From positions 512,501 to 576,500 of the forward strand of contig JAJGOT010000038.1 in assembly GCA_022457155.1 (NCBI GenBank): 64,000 bases of DNA. The letters run 5' to 3'. Below are positions 1-12,192 of this stretch, in pieces. This DNA is from Cladopsammia gracilis (Eukaryota; Cnidaria; Anthozoa; Scleractinia; Dendrophylliidae). The notes under the pieces are model-generated. The model saw only the letters and a program-made list of their open reading frames with translations. It made no database searches and was not told the origin of the DNA. A program made the position numbers and the translations under genes. The first letter of the stretch is position 1. Each line of letters begins with the position of its first letter.

Positions 1-382
1 TCTGCTTTTGAAATTCCCGCGCGCCGCCATTTTGAATTTTCAGGACGTCATGTTATGGTTGCGCGGAAAATTTAAAAGCGAAAATAGGCGATATTCGAAT
101 CCAACTTTTGTGTACACTAAAATTACATTTCCACTTGTTCTTAACATCATTGAAATTTAAACACTATTTCCAACAATTTTACGTCATTTTGTTACAATAG
201 TGGAGGTTCCCTTTAATTGAACGGTGCACCCAGCTTAACTCTGATTAGGCTAGAGAAAATAACACACAATAAACTGCAGAATCAACAGCGCCATTTTACT
301 TTGAAGCATTTAACGCTTTCTGAACGTTTTATTTAACTCCTCTGAAGTTTAACACACTGTATGATATCGAAGTAGTGGAAAT
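1..382. other. non-coding flank, nothing recognised
   Basis: AT-rich sequence downstream of the first SF3 helicase copy. No exon, tRNA or repeat was recognised. A cyclin-like exon, which lies 175 bases beyond the stop of the second helicase copy, is not present here. Confidence 0.5.
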
Positions 383-3300
383 TCATGGCTGGCTGGCGCT
401 GAAAAAGTGTGTATTTCGTCCCCTCTTTGGTACTGGCGCAGTACTTTCGCCGCTTTTCTTAGAGCGTCGTTTCTGAGAGTTCTTTTTTGGAGAGCCACGG
501 GTCAGGAGCTCCTCTTGCACTTGCTGCCTGTGGGATTTTCGTGCCGTTGAGGGGGCTATGAACAGTTGCTCCTCATCTTCCGCTTCGTCTTCATGGCCAT
601 CACGAGGATATGGTAGAGGGTTCCAGATGCTGTTCACACGTTGTGCTTGTTGTGGTGAAAGCCACTTCATCTGGACTGCTTTCTTCCTCCGCGCCAGCAG
701 GACAAGTTTCTTAAGACCAGGGACTTCATCTTGCTGAAACTTCAATCTGAGTGCTTCTACCGTGACCTGAATCATGTACTCAGTTGCGCGCTTGACGTCG
801 ACATCTGTAGCTGCATCTTCCCGCTCTTGAAGTTCTCGAAGCTCTTTTTCTTTCGCCAACAACCATTCATTTTGGTACTACTCGTGAGCCTTCTTTTGTA
901 GCGCCCGTTGATCTTCTTCTTTCTTCCTAGCAAAGTACTCTTCTCTTGACCATTCTATGTTTGGATGGTACGGGCCGTCGAAAGACTCAAGCAAATGGGA
1001 ATCTTCTTTCCTCATCATCCCCAACGAGATCCATTTAGCTTTTAATTCTTCTAATAAGCGCACTCGGCCGTCTTCCAACAGTTTCTCGCATCCATCCTTC
1101 GCACGCTTCACGCCAGCACCGATGAACTCCAACTGTCTTCGTTTTAAGCTGTGTCGCGGTTCTTGATCTCGAAGTTTTGAAATCTTCACCAGGCTCATCT
1201 CCCAACTATCCGTCTGGCTGGAATAAGAGTTGGCCTCTGCTTCGTCCTCCTCATCGAGACTGTATTCGTCCTCGCTTTCTTCACACATTTCTTCATCACA
1301 CATTTCTTCAACGACATCGTCTCCACCGGCATGGTCGCTTTTGCTGTCTTCGATCACCGTCACGTTTCGTATTCTTTCCTTCTCGTTTTCATCCAGGAAA
1401 TCATCATCGTAAGCGCTTCCTGGGACAGGCGGGGGTAGTTCGTCACCGTGAGTCTTCGCTACGCTGCTCGCCCAAACTAAACAATCCATCGCGTGGTTTC
1501 TGAACACCTGCCACTGCTGGCTTTTTCAAGGTCTTGAAGAAGAATTTGCGCAGACGGACATCCATTGCGTCGTTGTGTTCTTTGCCAAAAATCCATCGCT
1601 TGCTGGCAGGCGATGAACATGGGACACCTGATGTTTAACGGAGAAGACGAGCTGTACTTTCGGTCGTGAGTGGTTAGCCTTCCCTGAGTGAGTACCTGAA
1701 AGCAACAGAATAGAAAGTTCTTAAGGACTTTCGCGCTAAATGTTGATGCGCATCCTTACTGCACACGCAATTCATGTCGCAATGCCATGCTACGTCATGC
1801 ACAAGCGCGCGTACAAGAGAAGAAATGTAAGCACATAAAGGGTTGGTAGCCGTTTAGTTAACTTTGCTTAGATTTTTTACATTTCTGACACGAATGGCCC
1901 ATTACCTAGCTGAAGCAAAAGTTTTATAAAAAGTCAAGTCACGAGTCAAAGTCAAGTCACGAGTGTTTAACATGAACTTATTTTCAGCACCTTCCAGTCG
2001 TCCGGATCTAGCAGTTTCGCGTATGCCTCGTCCAGAAGCATGATCTGGGTTGTCTTGTCGATCATACTCCGTTTGAATGCCTTTTGTTTTGTAATCATGG
2101 CAATATATCTGAAAATAAATAGTTTATTCAGCGTGATGTTGTGTAATACGGCTGAGTATTTTATTTTCTCGAGCCTTTACCGACGAGTAAAAATGCCCAG
2201 CCGTTACACAATTTTTCGCTGAAGAAATCGTTCATTACACCACAGTAATTGTCTCCTAAAAGTAAGTTTTGCCAGCACCGATGACTTGACAAATTTCGCT
2301 TTAAAGGAAAGCGTAATAGGAACAGCCTTAATTGCAAGTGTCCATGTAAGAAAACTATGTAATTTAATTTAATGTAAGTAATAATGCAATGCAATGACCA
2401 AATCAAACTAAACTTACCTTTTAGGGATGCGCGAGCAATAAGGGTGAACAGGCTGGTCTTGCCACTGTTTGGTTCCCCGATCAAACACATCACTTTCTCT
2501 TTGTGCTGTTTAATACCGCAGTATTAAATACTGAGGTAATATTGAGGTAATATTCGCAAAAGTGGTTATTTCTGTCTCGTTGAGGCTGTTCTCCAAGATC
2601 TCCTTGAAGTATCCTGGTTCTGGTGTTTTCGTGTGTTGGTAGTCGATGTACGCCCTGGGAGATTCTTTCCCAATTTTCGTGTCTCCAATCGGATGTCACA
2701 CGAACTTTCGTTGACTTACTGAGAAGCACCATCCTTCGTTTACTTCAATTGAGTCGTAGTTGATACGTAGCTGTCTCGTGAACTCGCATTCCTTGTCGCC
2801 AAGAATTTCTACTAGCTTGTTCACATGCTTTATGATGGTATCTTTGAACTCATCGTTGCTTCCAAGCAGAGAGAGGAATTTCTTTACCGAACAGCAGTGC
2901 TGGTACGTGTGTCTAGAAGAAGCCACCTTTTTGAACATTTCTCCTCCGTGCAGTGCGTAACCCAGTTTCATCATGGCTCGCTCGACATCATTCATCGCAA
3001 TCACTATTGGCGATGCCAGGGCTCTGGTTAGTTTAGAAATTTCTGAAGGCACATTGGATGCTCCGATGCCATACAGGTCAAATTCCAAGCCAGCACGGAC
3101 AAGAGCGGGTACTAAACTGTCCCGAAGCTTTGTTACGAAGGAACTAGAAATGACCTGCATTCAGACGACACGCTCGCTTCAGTGCAGAGATGACACAGGC
3201 TCGTCCATCAGTTGATCCTGTAATATTTCCATGCCATTCGAAAATGACAAGTCTAGTTTGTTCTGTAAAAACAGGTTGTTGTGATCTTTCACGGTGCTAC

Positions 3301-3757
3301 ATAACGGTGTTGCTGATTGTTCCTCATTGCCTCTTTTACACTCTGGCAGGGCTTTAGCGGTCACTTCCATGCCCGTCTGTAATAGGGCCGAATGCAGGGG
3401 TACGGTTGACACACACATGCCATTGGCAGAATGCACCGCTATCCAGTAAGTGATAGCTGGCCAGTACGTTTTCTCTGATCCAGTATCATTCTCTTCGTTC
3501 TCTTCGTCCTCTTCATCTTGTTTGTTTTCTTTCCCTCTTCGCTCCATGGAGGAGACAGAGGAGGAAAAGAACGCTACTCCTTTCATCCGCGTTTTTATTG
3601 CCTCATCGCACTCATCGCGCTTTTGGCAGATGTTCAACCACAGGTCGTCAGTGTTTCTTTCTTGCTCATTTGTGGGATATGTTACTTTTGCAGACAACAA
3701 TGAACACGTTCCTTGTACTGCTGGAAAAACCTTGCTTACCAGGGCACTTCGGATTCT
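383..3757 (-). pseudogene. SF3 helicase gene, copy 1 (inactivated)
   Basis: Three exons can be followed on the minus strand: about 3757-2418, 2108-1991 and 1695-383. Seen: a Walker A loop (GEPNSGKTS, near 2460), a Walker B-like LLDEAYAKLLDPDDWK (exon 2) and, in exon 3, a motif C region CPMFIACQ followed by VRLRKFFFK. This order matches SF3 helicases of the E1/LT type, which unwind DNA as ring hexamers. The C-terminal half is acidic then basic and ends in KRGRNTHFF, close to a PCNA-binding PIP box. Copy 1 reads Trp where copy 2 has a stop, but it is broken elsewhere: a stop near 3180, frameshifts near 2700 and before 2418, and an extra T in exon 3 near 1600. No HUH nuclease domain was found upstream. 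The 5' exon is not identified. Family assignment is fairly sure; role and origin are unknown. Confidence 0.65.
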
Positions 3758-4800
3758 CTGAGGTTAACACTAGCAAGATATAAAAAAATCAATAACGAAT
3801 ATCATCTAAAATAATGCTTTCATATTTTTTTAAAACAAAGCTTGGCGGTTCGTGCATCACAGACGACTGCCTGCCAGAGTTAAGGTTACAGTGTACCTTC
3901 GGGGGTCTCCATTATAACAGCTCTAGCGTCTTAAGATTACACTTAATATACCTAAAACCAGATATCAAATTAAAGCTTATAGAGCTGGCTATCTAAATAT
4001 CGAAACCATTTGGTAATAAAATGAATTGTCGAATTTTTTACGACGTCTAAATTCGAACGTCCGAATCAGCTTTAAAACGCTACAACTCAAAGCGATTATT
4101 GTATTTTGCTAATTTGATTTGTTCTCGGATTTCCGGACACGAAGCGCTAAAAAAACGTGTCGGCGATTTCCCATATTCAATTGCAGTGAAAAGTTACAGA
4201 ATATTTTCGAAAAAGGAGGAAAAAAATTGTAATCATCGCACGGAAATGGCTCTTGACGAAAAATTTTTCGGAAATAAGAAATTCGCCAACACATTTTTGT
4301 TGATTATATGTTAGCCTAGCTTCTGTCCAAATTTGAGGAAAATCGAACAAATTCCCTTTGAGTTGTAGCTCTTTAAAGTGTCCCCAACAAGCGAGAAATT
4401 AACTTTGAGAAAACAGCGCTTAAACATGAAAACATATCGCTTCATAAACAAACTCCGCTCACAAAAGTTATACCGTCATTTCTCCATTAATTTTCACTAT
4501 TTTTCGATTTTTTTTTGGGGATGAAAGTTCATTCTGTAAACTTTATTTTCGACTCTGTAACCTTTAACAGTTTAAACTTCAGCGTCTTTGCATGTTTTCA
4601 TTCTTGATATGTTTCATTCTATACGGTAACGCTTAGTTTACCCTGAGTTTCACGAAATTTCTTGCTTAACAAATATTAGAAATCCGTAGGAAAAAATTGA
4701 AAACTACGTACCTTACTGTTAAGTTGCCGCGCCGGAGCTGTCGCCATGACTGTAGTGATGTAAATTGCCGCCAAGAGTGTCGTTTTTTAGTCTACCTTTT
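3758..4800. other. non-coding, nothing recognised
   Basis: Sequence 5' of helicase copy 1. Short open frames here have no recognisable motif. It may hold the missing first exon or promoter of the helicase gene, but I cannot identify either. Confidence 0.4.
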
Positions 4801-5760
4801 ATACTTTCTTGGTAGCTTGTTCATTTCTATTCTGACAAGATCTTTTGTTTGCTATCTCAAGTAATACAAAATTACAACAGAACACTGTTGTCACAAAAAA
4901 GGAACTGTTGCAAGAATTTCCATTTCCATTTTCCATTTTATTTATTTTGCCATTAACCACATTAAAATGCTGATTCGATGCTGATTCGATGTGCAAATAA
5001 TGACGTAATTTTCATTCCACTAGTACAAAGGAACGACCGTTTTGAATCTTAATTTTGTAAAGTCGTTTGTTCAATCAAGTTTGGTCAAGTTCAAGTATTT
5101 TTTGTTTAGTTAGCGCAATTCGTAGTTTTCGATGCCAGCTTTTTTTTTAAATTGTATCATTGTCCCAGAAAAAGGAATGTAACTCACATTACAGCTATGC
5201 CTTTAGTCTTATTTTTATGGTTGATTGAAAAATATCGCACTCTTTTTTCAGTCTGTCATAAAAAGGAACTGCCATGCCGATTCCATGTGCAAATAATTAC
5301 GTTATTTTAATTCTACTAGTACAAAGGAACGACCGTTCTGAATCTCAATTTTGTGAAGTCGTTTGTTCAATGAAGTTTGGCCAAGTCCAAGCATTTTTTG
5401 TTTAGTTAGCATAATTAGCAGTTTTCGATGCCGGGTATTGTTTAAAAGTAACATCACAGAAAAAAGGAATGCAATTACATTACAGCTATGCCCTTAGTGA
5501 TTATTTTTCTGGTCGATTAAGAAAAATATCACACTTTCTTTTGAGTTTGTCGTTAAAAGGAACGGTTGCAAGAAAGCTGATTCGACGTGCAAATAATTAC
5601 GAAATTTTTATTCCACTTTCTTCTGTTAAAATTGGTAAAGTCCAGAAATGTTTTTAGTCAACTAAGTCAGTTAATAATGCCGGGATTTTCAAAACGTATC
5701 ATGGATGTCTATTAAAGCTATTCCTCTTGTACTATGTTTCTAGTTAATTTAAAAAAATGC
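4801..5760. repeat. tandem repeat, unit about 300 bp, three copies
   Basis: The landmark TGTGCAAATAA (with small changes) recurs at 4990, 5286 and 5586, so the period is 296-300 bases. Between landmarks the order is shared: a CACTAGTACAAAGGAACGAC box, a gtcgtttgttcaa box, an attttttgtttagtta box and a cagaaaaaggaatg box. A more diverged fourth unit may follow at about 5790. The unit contains the GGAAC pentamer that also forms the array at 8.3-8.9 kb. Confidence 0.75.
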
Positions 5761-5939
5761 ATAAAATTCTCCTGTCATAAAAAGAAAAGTCACAGAATGG
5801 CGATCTCAGATCCAAAATACCATGTACAGGTTTCATTCCACTACTAGAAAAATAAGGCCGTTTCGAATTTCCAACAAATTCTACAGTAAATGAAAACCGC
5901 ACCAAAAGAATATCTAATTGTCCAGAGAAATATCAAGTG

Positions 5940-6720
5940 CCGTCCCCGTTGTATCCTTCACATCCGTTACACTCAGGAAATTTGTACAATTTCTTTCTGT
6001 TCTCCGTTGTAAAAAGATCAAAACCACAACGGGGAGAGAACTTAGAGTAAATGAGAAGTGCATTAAGGAATATTAAGGAATATCAAACATGACAGCACAA
6101 CAGAGCTGCACAGAAAATGTGTGCAATTTCTCCGCATTAAAGAAATCTTAAATAGAACGGAGGTCGCGGAGACAACGGAGACATTACTTACAGTTCTCAG
6201 TAAACTAAGCCTCTCTCTTCTCTTCTCCGTAGTAAAGAAATCTAAAACACAACGGAGACAACAGAGACAGCGGAGACAGTACTTACAGTTCCAAAGAAAA
6301 CAATAAAAAAAAGTATCTCTCTCTCTCTAATATATATATATACATATATAGAGAGAGATACTTGTTTTCTTCTTTTTAACTGTAAGTACTCTCTGCCGTC
6401 TCCGTTGTGTTTTAGATTTCTTTACTACGGAGAAGAGAAAAGAGAGACTTAGTTTACTGAGAACTGTAAGTACTGTCTCTGTTGTCTCCGCGATCCCCGT
6501 TCTCTTTAAGATTTCTTTAATGCGGAGAAATTGCACAAATGTTCTGAGAATAAGGCGGATATGACGGATACAACGGAAACAGCACTTGCAGCTCTGTTGT
6601 GCTGTCAAATGTGATATTCCTTTATGCACTTCTTATTTACTGCAAGTTCTGTCCCCGTTGTTTGTTTTTTTTAATTTAAACGGATATGACAGATACAACG
6701 GAAACAACAGTTACAGATGT
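5940..6720. repeat. long foldback (inverted repeat) element
   Basis: Two arms of roughly 300-380 bases are reverse complements of each other around a centre of CT-run, (AT)n and GA-run at about 6330-6355. Matching marks include GACAGCACAACAGAGCTG (6090) against its complement near 6590, and caacggggagagaactt (6020) against its complement near 6650. The arms are built from short GGAGACAAC-type units and ACTTACAGT boxes. No coding capacity is seen. A foldback transposon or MITE is likely; no target site duplication was defined. Confidence 0.75.
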
Positions 6721-7271
6721 ATCATATGAAATGACATTGATCTGTAATATGTCTTGCTGTTCAGATATAGGAATAAGTGGACCTATCAATGTCTGTTCCT
6801 ATTTTAAAGGAACGCATTTAGAGTTAAGCCAATTCTCGAAATCGTATCGCGCTGCGACAACAAGAAAAATCAATTTCTAGCATCGTACCACCTTGAACTT
6901 ATAAGAAATCATCAGACATGCAGAGATTATTGTTGGAGTCCAACCGATTTTAACGTTTTAACAAGAAGCTGTACACAGCTTAAACTCGTGGCGCCTTTAA
7001 CTCACTGCAGCATTGATTCCCAAGTGATTTGAGTGCTTTTAGAGAGAAACATAAGCTTAAAATTATGTCTAATCAAAGGCTCTTAAGAGCCAACCCGAGA
7101 AGAAGAAATGCTAACGCGTAACGCGTAACGCAATATTGCCGTAAGCTTACGTTTTCTCACTGACACAGTTCGATGTATATTTTTTTAAATTAAACGTAAG
7201 GATTTTTGACGAACGAAAAAAAAGCACATCACTTTCATAATCTCCAGTTCAAAAAAAAAAGGGAAAAAAAG
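6721..7271. other. non-coding, one GTTCC/GGAAC pair
   Basis: No gene recognised. A GTTCC...GGAACGCATT pair lies at about 6777-6803, just outside the foldback. The sequence AATGCGTTCC, its complement, recurs beside the second foldback near 17390. Confidence 0.4.
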
Positions 7272-7340
7272 AGGACTTCATGGAGATTCGAACTCGGGCC
7301 GTCCGGGACTAAGCCACAAACTCAATCACTGCGCTGTCCA
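7272..7340 (-). tRNA. tRNA-like / tRNA-derived SINE head (degenerate)
   Basis: On the minus strand GGACAGCGCAGTGATTGAG resembles an A-box region. GAGTTCGAATC (7295-7285) is a good pol III B box and T-arm core. A GGAC/GTCC pair could close the acceptor stem, and T runs follow. No convincing anticodon arm was folded, so a tRNA pseudogene or SINE head is more likely than a functional tRNA. Confidence 0.4.
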
Positions 7341-8290
7341 AGAGCACATACTACTGACGAACTATATTTTATTATTTTAAGCTAGATACGCATCAGAACG
7401 CGTGTTTAGGTTGCAAAATCCTTTTAGATCGATTTTAATGTTGCACTAAAAGCTCCAAATGCGAAACATCTGTAAGCTTATTGTTGTCTATATTCGTTTA
7501 CATCAAATTAATTATTGTTATCGTTGGATTCACTTTGAATTCCTGTTACGAAACGTGCTCGTAACAAAGCATTTGCTCACTAAGGATCACTAAGTTTACA
7601 GCTGATGGAAGGAGCGAGTGAGTGAGTGAGATAGTAAATTTTATTTAAACACCCTTGCCGATAACCTGTTCATCATGCTTTCGCGTATACACGTGTTTAA
7701 AAGTAAGACTACACTGCATTCACTAGATTCAGTAGCTGACACCCGGAGCTCGATCGCTATTAAAAAAGCAAATGGCAAGTTTAATACAGTAAACACAGAA
7801 CTTGCCAGAGCAAAAATCCCACAGGAATAAGCGGCGAACACAATATCAAACGGTCCTATCCATCCATGAACGCCTTGAATTGTCTTGAAAGTGTGCAGTT
7901 GTACGCAGTAATTCTTTATCTTGCTTCTCGAGTACACAAACGGGGAGACTTTACGGTATGTATTTCATGGCCGAAATCCATATAGTCGTCGATATAGATT
8001 TAAAAATGCGTGCATAAATTTGCATGCGCTAATGTGACACGAAAAAAAACAAGAAAAGTCAACGCCGGATTTACAACTCGTGTGCTTCGCCACGAGTAAA
8101 AAAGGGAACAGAAATTTTGGGAAACGATCATATACATTCCCCAAAAGTAATGATAGCAAAGATTTTGGCCCTAAACACGATGTTTTGCCTTAATATTTTG
8201 TTTCTCATCTTGTTGGGTTATCCCGTACGTTTACAAATTTTCAAACTTTGATTTTAAGTGATGCGACAAGAGAAATAATGGCTTTTTTGA
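7341..8290. other. non-coding, nothing recognised
   Basis: AT-rich sequence with short open frames lacking motifs. A short gagtgagtgagtgag run lies at about 7614. No repeat family or gene recognised. Confidence 0.4.
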
Positions 8291-8299
8291 AAAGCAGGT

Positions 8300-8908
8300 G
8301 TTCCGCAAGTTTTTGTGGTTTGTTCCTTTAATCAGTTTAGGAACAAACTTAGTATACACATAAAGGAACTTTTTTTCTACACGAAATCAGTAATAGGAAC
8401 AAAGTTGTCTGAATTCGGAACAAAGGGTTCCTTTTGTAATAACTAGGAACACAACGTTCCTCTTTATTGCGGTGAAAAGGAACAATTTGTTCCGTTATTA
8501 TCGCCTAGGGAACAAACGGTCCTTTTTAAATGGTTCCAGTTTTTCTAACTGTTCTCTTTTGAACACTTTGTTCCTTTTAGCTAAAATATTACGTTGTTGA
8601 CTTGGACAATAAGGAACGATTGTTCCGATTAAGCCTTTCCTTAGGAACAATTAGGAACGTGATGTTCCTAATTGTTGCTTGTCGTTCCTAAGTGTTTTAC
8701 GTGGTTCCTATTAGTGTCAAAACAGAACAATTTTGTTCGAAACGAAATTGTTCCTCTTTCCACTGAATGGGAACTGCGGTTCCGGTTTAAACTGCAATAA
8801 GTTCCGCTTTAAAATAAAGAGGAACTAGCGTTCCATTTTGTTCCAACTGGTTGAAGTAAAGGGAACGATGGTTACTATTTAGCGTTGGCCATCAGGAACG
8901 CACGTTCC
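8300..8908. repeat. array of GGAAC/GTTCC palindromes
   Basis: By hand count about 14 GGAAC and 17 GTTCC pentamers occur in 609 bases; roughly one would be expected by chance. Eight form perfect palindromes GGAAC-N4-5-GTTCC, starting at 8417, 8446, 8479, 8613, 8654, 8770, 8821 and 8895. Their spacers are all different. Further pairs carry one changed base, for example at 8509, 8560 and 8862. Sequence between sites is not repeated, so only the paired pentamers are conserved. The array ends about 250 bases before the first ATG of the zinc finger-recombinase gene. Binding sites for a dimeric protein, or element-end recognition sites, are possible readings. Confidence 0.8.
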
Positions 8909-9158
8909 GATGTTAGTCTGTCAGTCTAATATGCCCGATAGTAAATTTATTTTAGCCTTGGCTTGCCTGCTACATGCTTAATCACGTTAGGGCAGGCTCG
9001 AACAAGTTCAAACTTGTCTCTTTGTTTCTTTTTCTGTTTTGTTTAATTGTATTGTGTCGAAAGTAGGTCAAATATCAAGGGGATTAACAAGTCAGGTAGT
9101 ATAAAAGGTGAGAAACGTCAAAGTTTCAGATCCATCTCGCAGTTAAGCTTGGTGTTTA

Positions 9159-12062
9159 AGATGAACAAACGAAGAGACGAAGTTGACTGGTCAAAATTAG
9201 CAAACGCATTGCCTAAACCCAAAAGAGTTCACCTAGAAGAGGACGATTCTGATGGTCTTTTTCACTGTCCAGTGCAAGCCTGCAACCATGATGGGTTTAT
9301 GACACAAAGAGGTTGCAGAAAACACACAAAGAACAAACACCGTTGGTACTTTTATTTCGACGAAAAGCCAAACATCACTGATAGCGGAGCACTTGCCAGG
9401 CCGAAGGCCTGGCTGCGCAGCTCCATACTCATAGAACCTACGCCGTGATTTTTCATGGTCATGGCTAGCGGAATGTTTCGCGGGCGCGCGTCCGCCCGCC
9501 GGCCGCCCGCCGCGTTGGAACAACATCCGGGATCTTGAAAGCAAGGCTTTGTTTTTCGCGCGGCCACACAGCCGTGAGCTCGGTAAACACTTTAGTTGTT
9601 TTCTTGTGCCTAGCGGAGAATTAAACTCGTTATTTTCCTGCATTTTTTCGCGGTTTGCTACTCAAGACAGGGATACTGATTAAGGGATACTCAGAAGCCG
9701 CTTTAGTGGAAAAAGACGAGCTTTCAGGGATAAAATCTTGCTTCGAGGAACTTCATGTATTACATTTTTATCAATGCGGGAGATGATTTCAGAACCAGAA
9801 GCGGAGATTTGAATTTCCAAGCAAGCGAGGAACTTAAAGGTAAAACAGATTACAGTTTTCGATGAGAATTTATGTTGATATCAATCTGTGAGTGACTTGT
9901 TATTAGTGTTATTGTTAGTTTTGGCGAATTGATTTTAAAACGTGCCTATCTCTTGAATTTCATCGAAGAAAGCTTGCACTCGATGAGCTATAATTACATG
10001 GTACGCGTTTTGCTTTTAAACGTAAACTAATGGAGATTTGAATAAATTTTTTCGAAAGAAGATTGTGTTGTCCATTTTTATGTTTGTTCATTCATTAGAT
10101 AGATTGAAAAGCGATTTTATGTAAACAAAACAAGACTTGATTTTATAGTACAGTTCTATCTTCACTCGCATCGCCTTATGCAAATATGTTTGTGTATTTT
10201 TGCAATTTTTGATTTTCAAATCAGTTTCTCGGGCAATTTTTGACAAACATAAACTGTATTTTATTCGGAAACTAGTGGTACTATTTATTCTAGACAGAGA
10301 AAAGTTGTTTTTGTGAACTTTTGTACGGTCTATAAAAATGTGCTGTGCAGACGGTCGCGTAATACTGTTTTTGAGAATTGCTAAAATTGAAAATAGCCCC
10401 TTCGTCAATCTTAATTTTTGTGCTTCCAACCTTTCACCTTAGTTAAGTTTCACCTTAGTTAAGCTTGTTCAAAGTGCGACGCTGTTAGGCTTGGGCTATC
10501 TATATATATTATTGAAGCGTGTCACCAACCAAGCAACAAAACTGAGGCCAATGATCTCAAGACTCTATGTCAAATCAGGACAGTTCTCTCTTTTGACATG
10601 TCAAGCAACATCGCTCAAGATTTTTTGTCCTGGCTCACTGGCAGTGGTGGGGGCTGTAAACGTGATCGGCAAGCACAACAAATTGTCAGCAAGTGTTTGA
10701 AGTTTCTTAAATTCTGTTGCGAGGACGGAGAGGATCTCACATTTGAAATCGTTGACTTTAGTCTATGTTCTCCTAATCTCCTATTCAAGTTTGTTGACCT
10801 GATGCAAGATGAGTGGAAACTTGGGCACGCGGGGCGTATAGGCTACTTGGATGCCATTGCAGAATTAGCGGATTTCAGAAAAGTTAATGGACCATCAGAA
10901 TCTGTTTTGAGAGGGCTGTCGTCCACAGAACTGGACTTAAAAAAAGGTGCGAAAAACCGTTTCCAAGATGATGCGATTACAGTGGACGAGCGAACTCGAT
11001 ATTGATGCCTTAGAAGCCAAGGGACATTGGGCCACGTTGGAAGAGCTCTTGGAAGTTGTGGGGCGTTACTTGCCGCGCTACGAGAGCGTGCTGAAATCAT
11101 GCAAGGATAAACCAGGTATAATAACCCCATTAGACCTATCGTTCGCTACCAAATTTCTTGCCCTATATTTGTTTATCAAGGTGAAAGGCTCGCGCCCAAT
11201 GACATATCAGTATTTAACAGTTGAGATGGTGAACAAAGCCAAGACTAACGGCGGATTTATTGATCAGAAAATGTTCAAAACCACGGGAAAATATGGTTTT
11301 GATTCTCTGTTCTTGACAGACACTAGCATGCAGGTAATCGACGGATTTATCACGCACATACGCCCACTGTTCAAGCCCACCTGCGACTACGTTTTGGTGA
11401 CAAGAAATGGCGGACAGCATGATAAGCTTGGCGAACTCATGAGTAAATTAGTATTTGACGCAACCGGAAAGTATGTCCACCCCACCCGCTACCGACAGAT
11501 TGTAGAGACTGCAAGTTCCAGGCAACTCAGCAGCAGCGCTCAAAGCACGATCTTGGAAGACCAAAAACATAGTTCTGTTGTGGCGAAAGTGCACTACCAA
11601 AAAAAGAGATCTCGGGAAGTTGCAGCAGAAGCGCACAAATTTCTTGTAGTACTACATGGGGACAAGGGCTCAGAGCTAGACATGGATGTGCGCACAAGGC
11701 TGTCTGACAAATCTAGCACGTCTTCGCAAGAGCACGATGATAAAGGCGATGGCTCCTCAAGTGATGAAGTGGAGACGTTAAAGGACCTAACACTTAAGCC
11801 TCCAGAAAGGGTGCCAAGACTAAAACGCGAAGATTTATTTAAAATGACGGAAATGGATTCACCTCTGGGGAGAAAAAGTGTTATGTTCTCCCCGGAGGAG
11901 GACAGATACCTTAAAGTCGGATTAAAGCGCTACGGTTTTGGATAATGGCGAGCCATTTTAACAGATCCCGATTTCCATTTTCAAAAATGTAGAACACCTA
12001 ACTCTTTGTTGTGTCGCGCAGCAAGAAAATTCAAATCGCATTCGAAATCGCACAAGGGATGA
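9159..12062 (+). pseudogene. C2H2 finger - tyrosine recombinase - Myb-like gene
   Basis: Exon 1 (ATG 9159 to about 9380) holds a C2H2 finger, FHCPVQAC...HTKNKH. After an intron the main exon runs from about 10510. An N-terminal helical part is followed near 11193 by the recombinase arginine (GSRPMTY). Then come HPTR (near 11478), QKHSS (near 11568) and the candidate nucleophile KVHYQKK (Tyr near 11595), with Lys in FKTTGKYG. The full R-K-HxxR-H-Y set is therefore present. A Ser/Asp-rich linker leads to a Myb/TRF-like domain, FSPEED...YGFG, continuing as WRAIL...RT after a stop. Two lesions are seen: a one-base shift in an A7 run at 10939-10945 and TAA at 11943-11945 inside the Myb domain. The frame then stays open to 12062. 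Tyrosine recombinases cut and rejoin DNA; this combination was not matched to a named family. Confidence 0.6.
9385..9560. other. GC-rich patch in first intron or exon edge
   Basis: A strongly GC-rich, CpG-rich stretch (cgggcgcgcgtccgcccgc and neighbours) is set in AT-rich sequence right after the zinc-finger exon. It also contains the short palindrome CCAGGCCGAAGGCCTGG. It could be an inserted repeat fragment or a small CpG island. No gene is seen in the rest of the interval to about 10500. Confidence 0.4.
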
Positions 12063-12192
12063 CTATTGACTGGCAGCGTTTAAACCAATGATTTGTTGCC
12101 AAAATAACATTTACCTACAATGCCTTTCAGGTATAGTTTTGTCGCTATAATTTGGATTGGCCTAAAGCATTTGACCTCTTTTGCCCACACAG

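Noticed and set aside
383..3757. Endogenous parvovirus Rep
   Set aside because: No HUH nuclease domain was seen upstream, several introns are present, and motif order and wording are closer to E1/LT helicases. Viral origin remains possible but is not shown.
6121..6629. Short proteins on either side of the foldback centre
   Set aside because: Both are translations of inverted-repeat arms and mirror each other; no coding signature.
7272..7340. Functional tRNA gene
   Set aside because: The B box is good, but acceptor and anticodon arms do not fold convincingly; kept only as tRNA-like.
8300..8908. CRISPR or tandem satellite reading of the GGAAC array
   Set aside because: Repeat words are only five bases, inverted, and unevenly spaced; neither a CRISPR nor a classic tandem repeat fits.
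9385..9560. CpG-island promoter
   Set aside because: It lies after the first coding exon and is very short; an inserted GC-rich fragment is equally likely.
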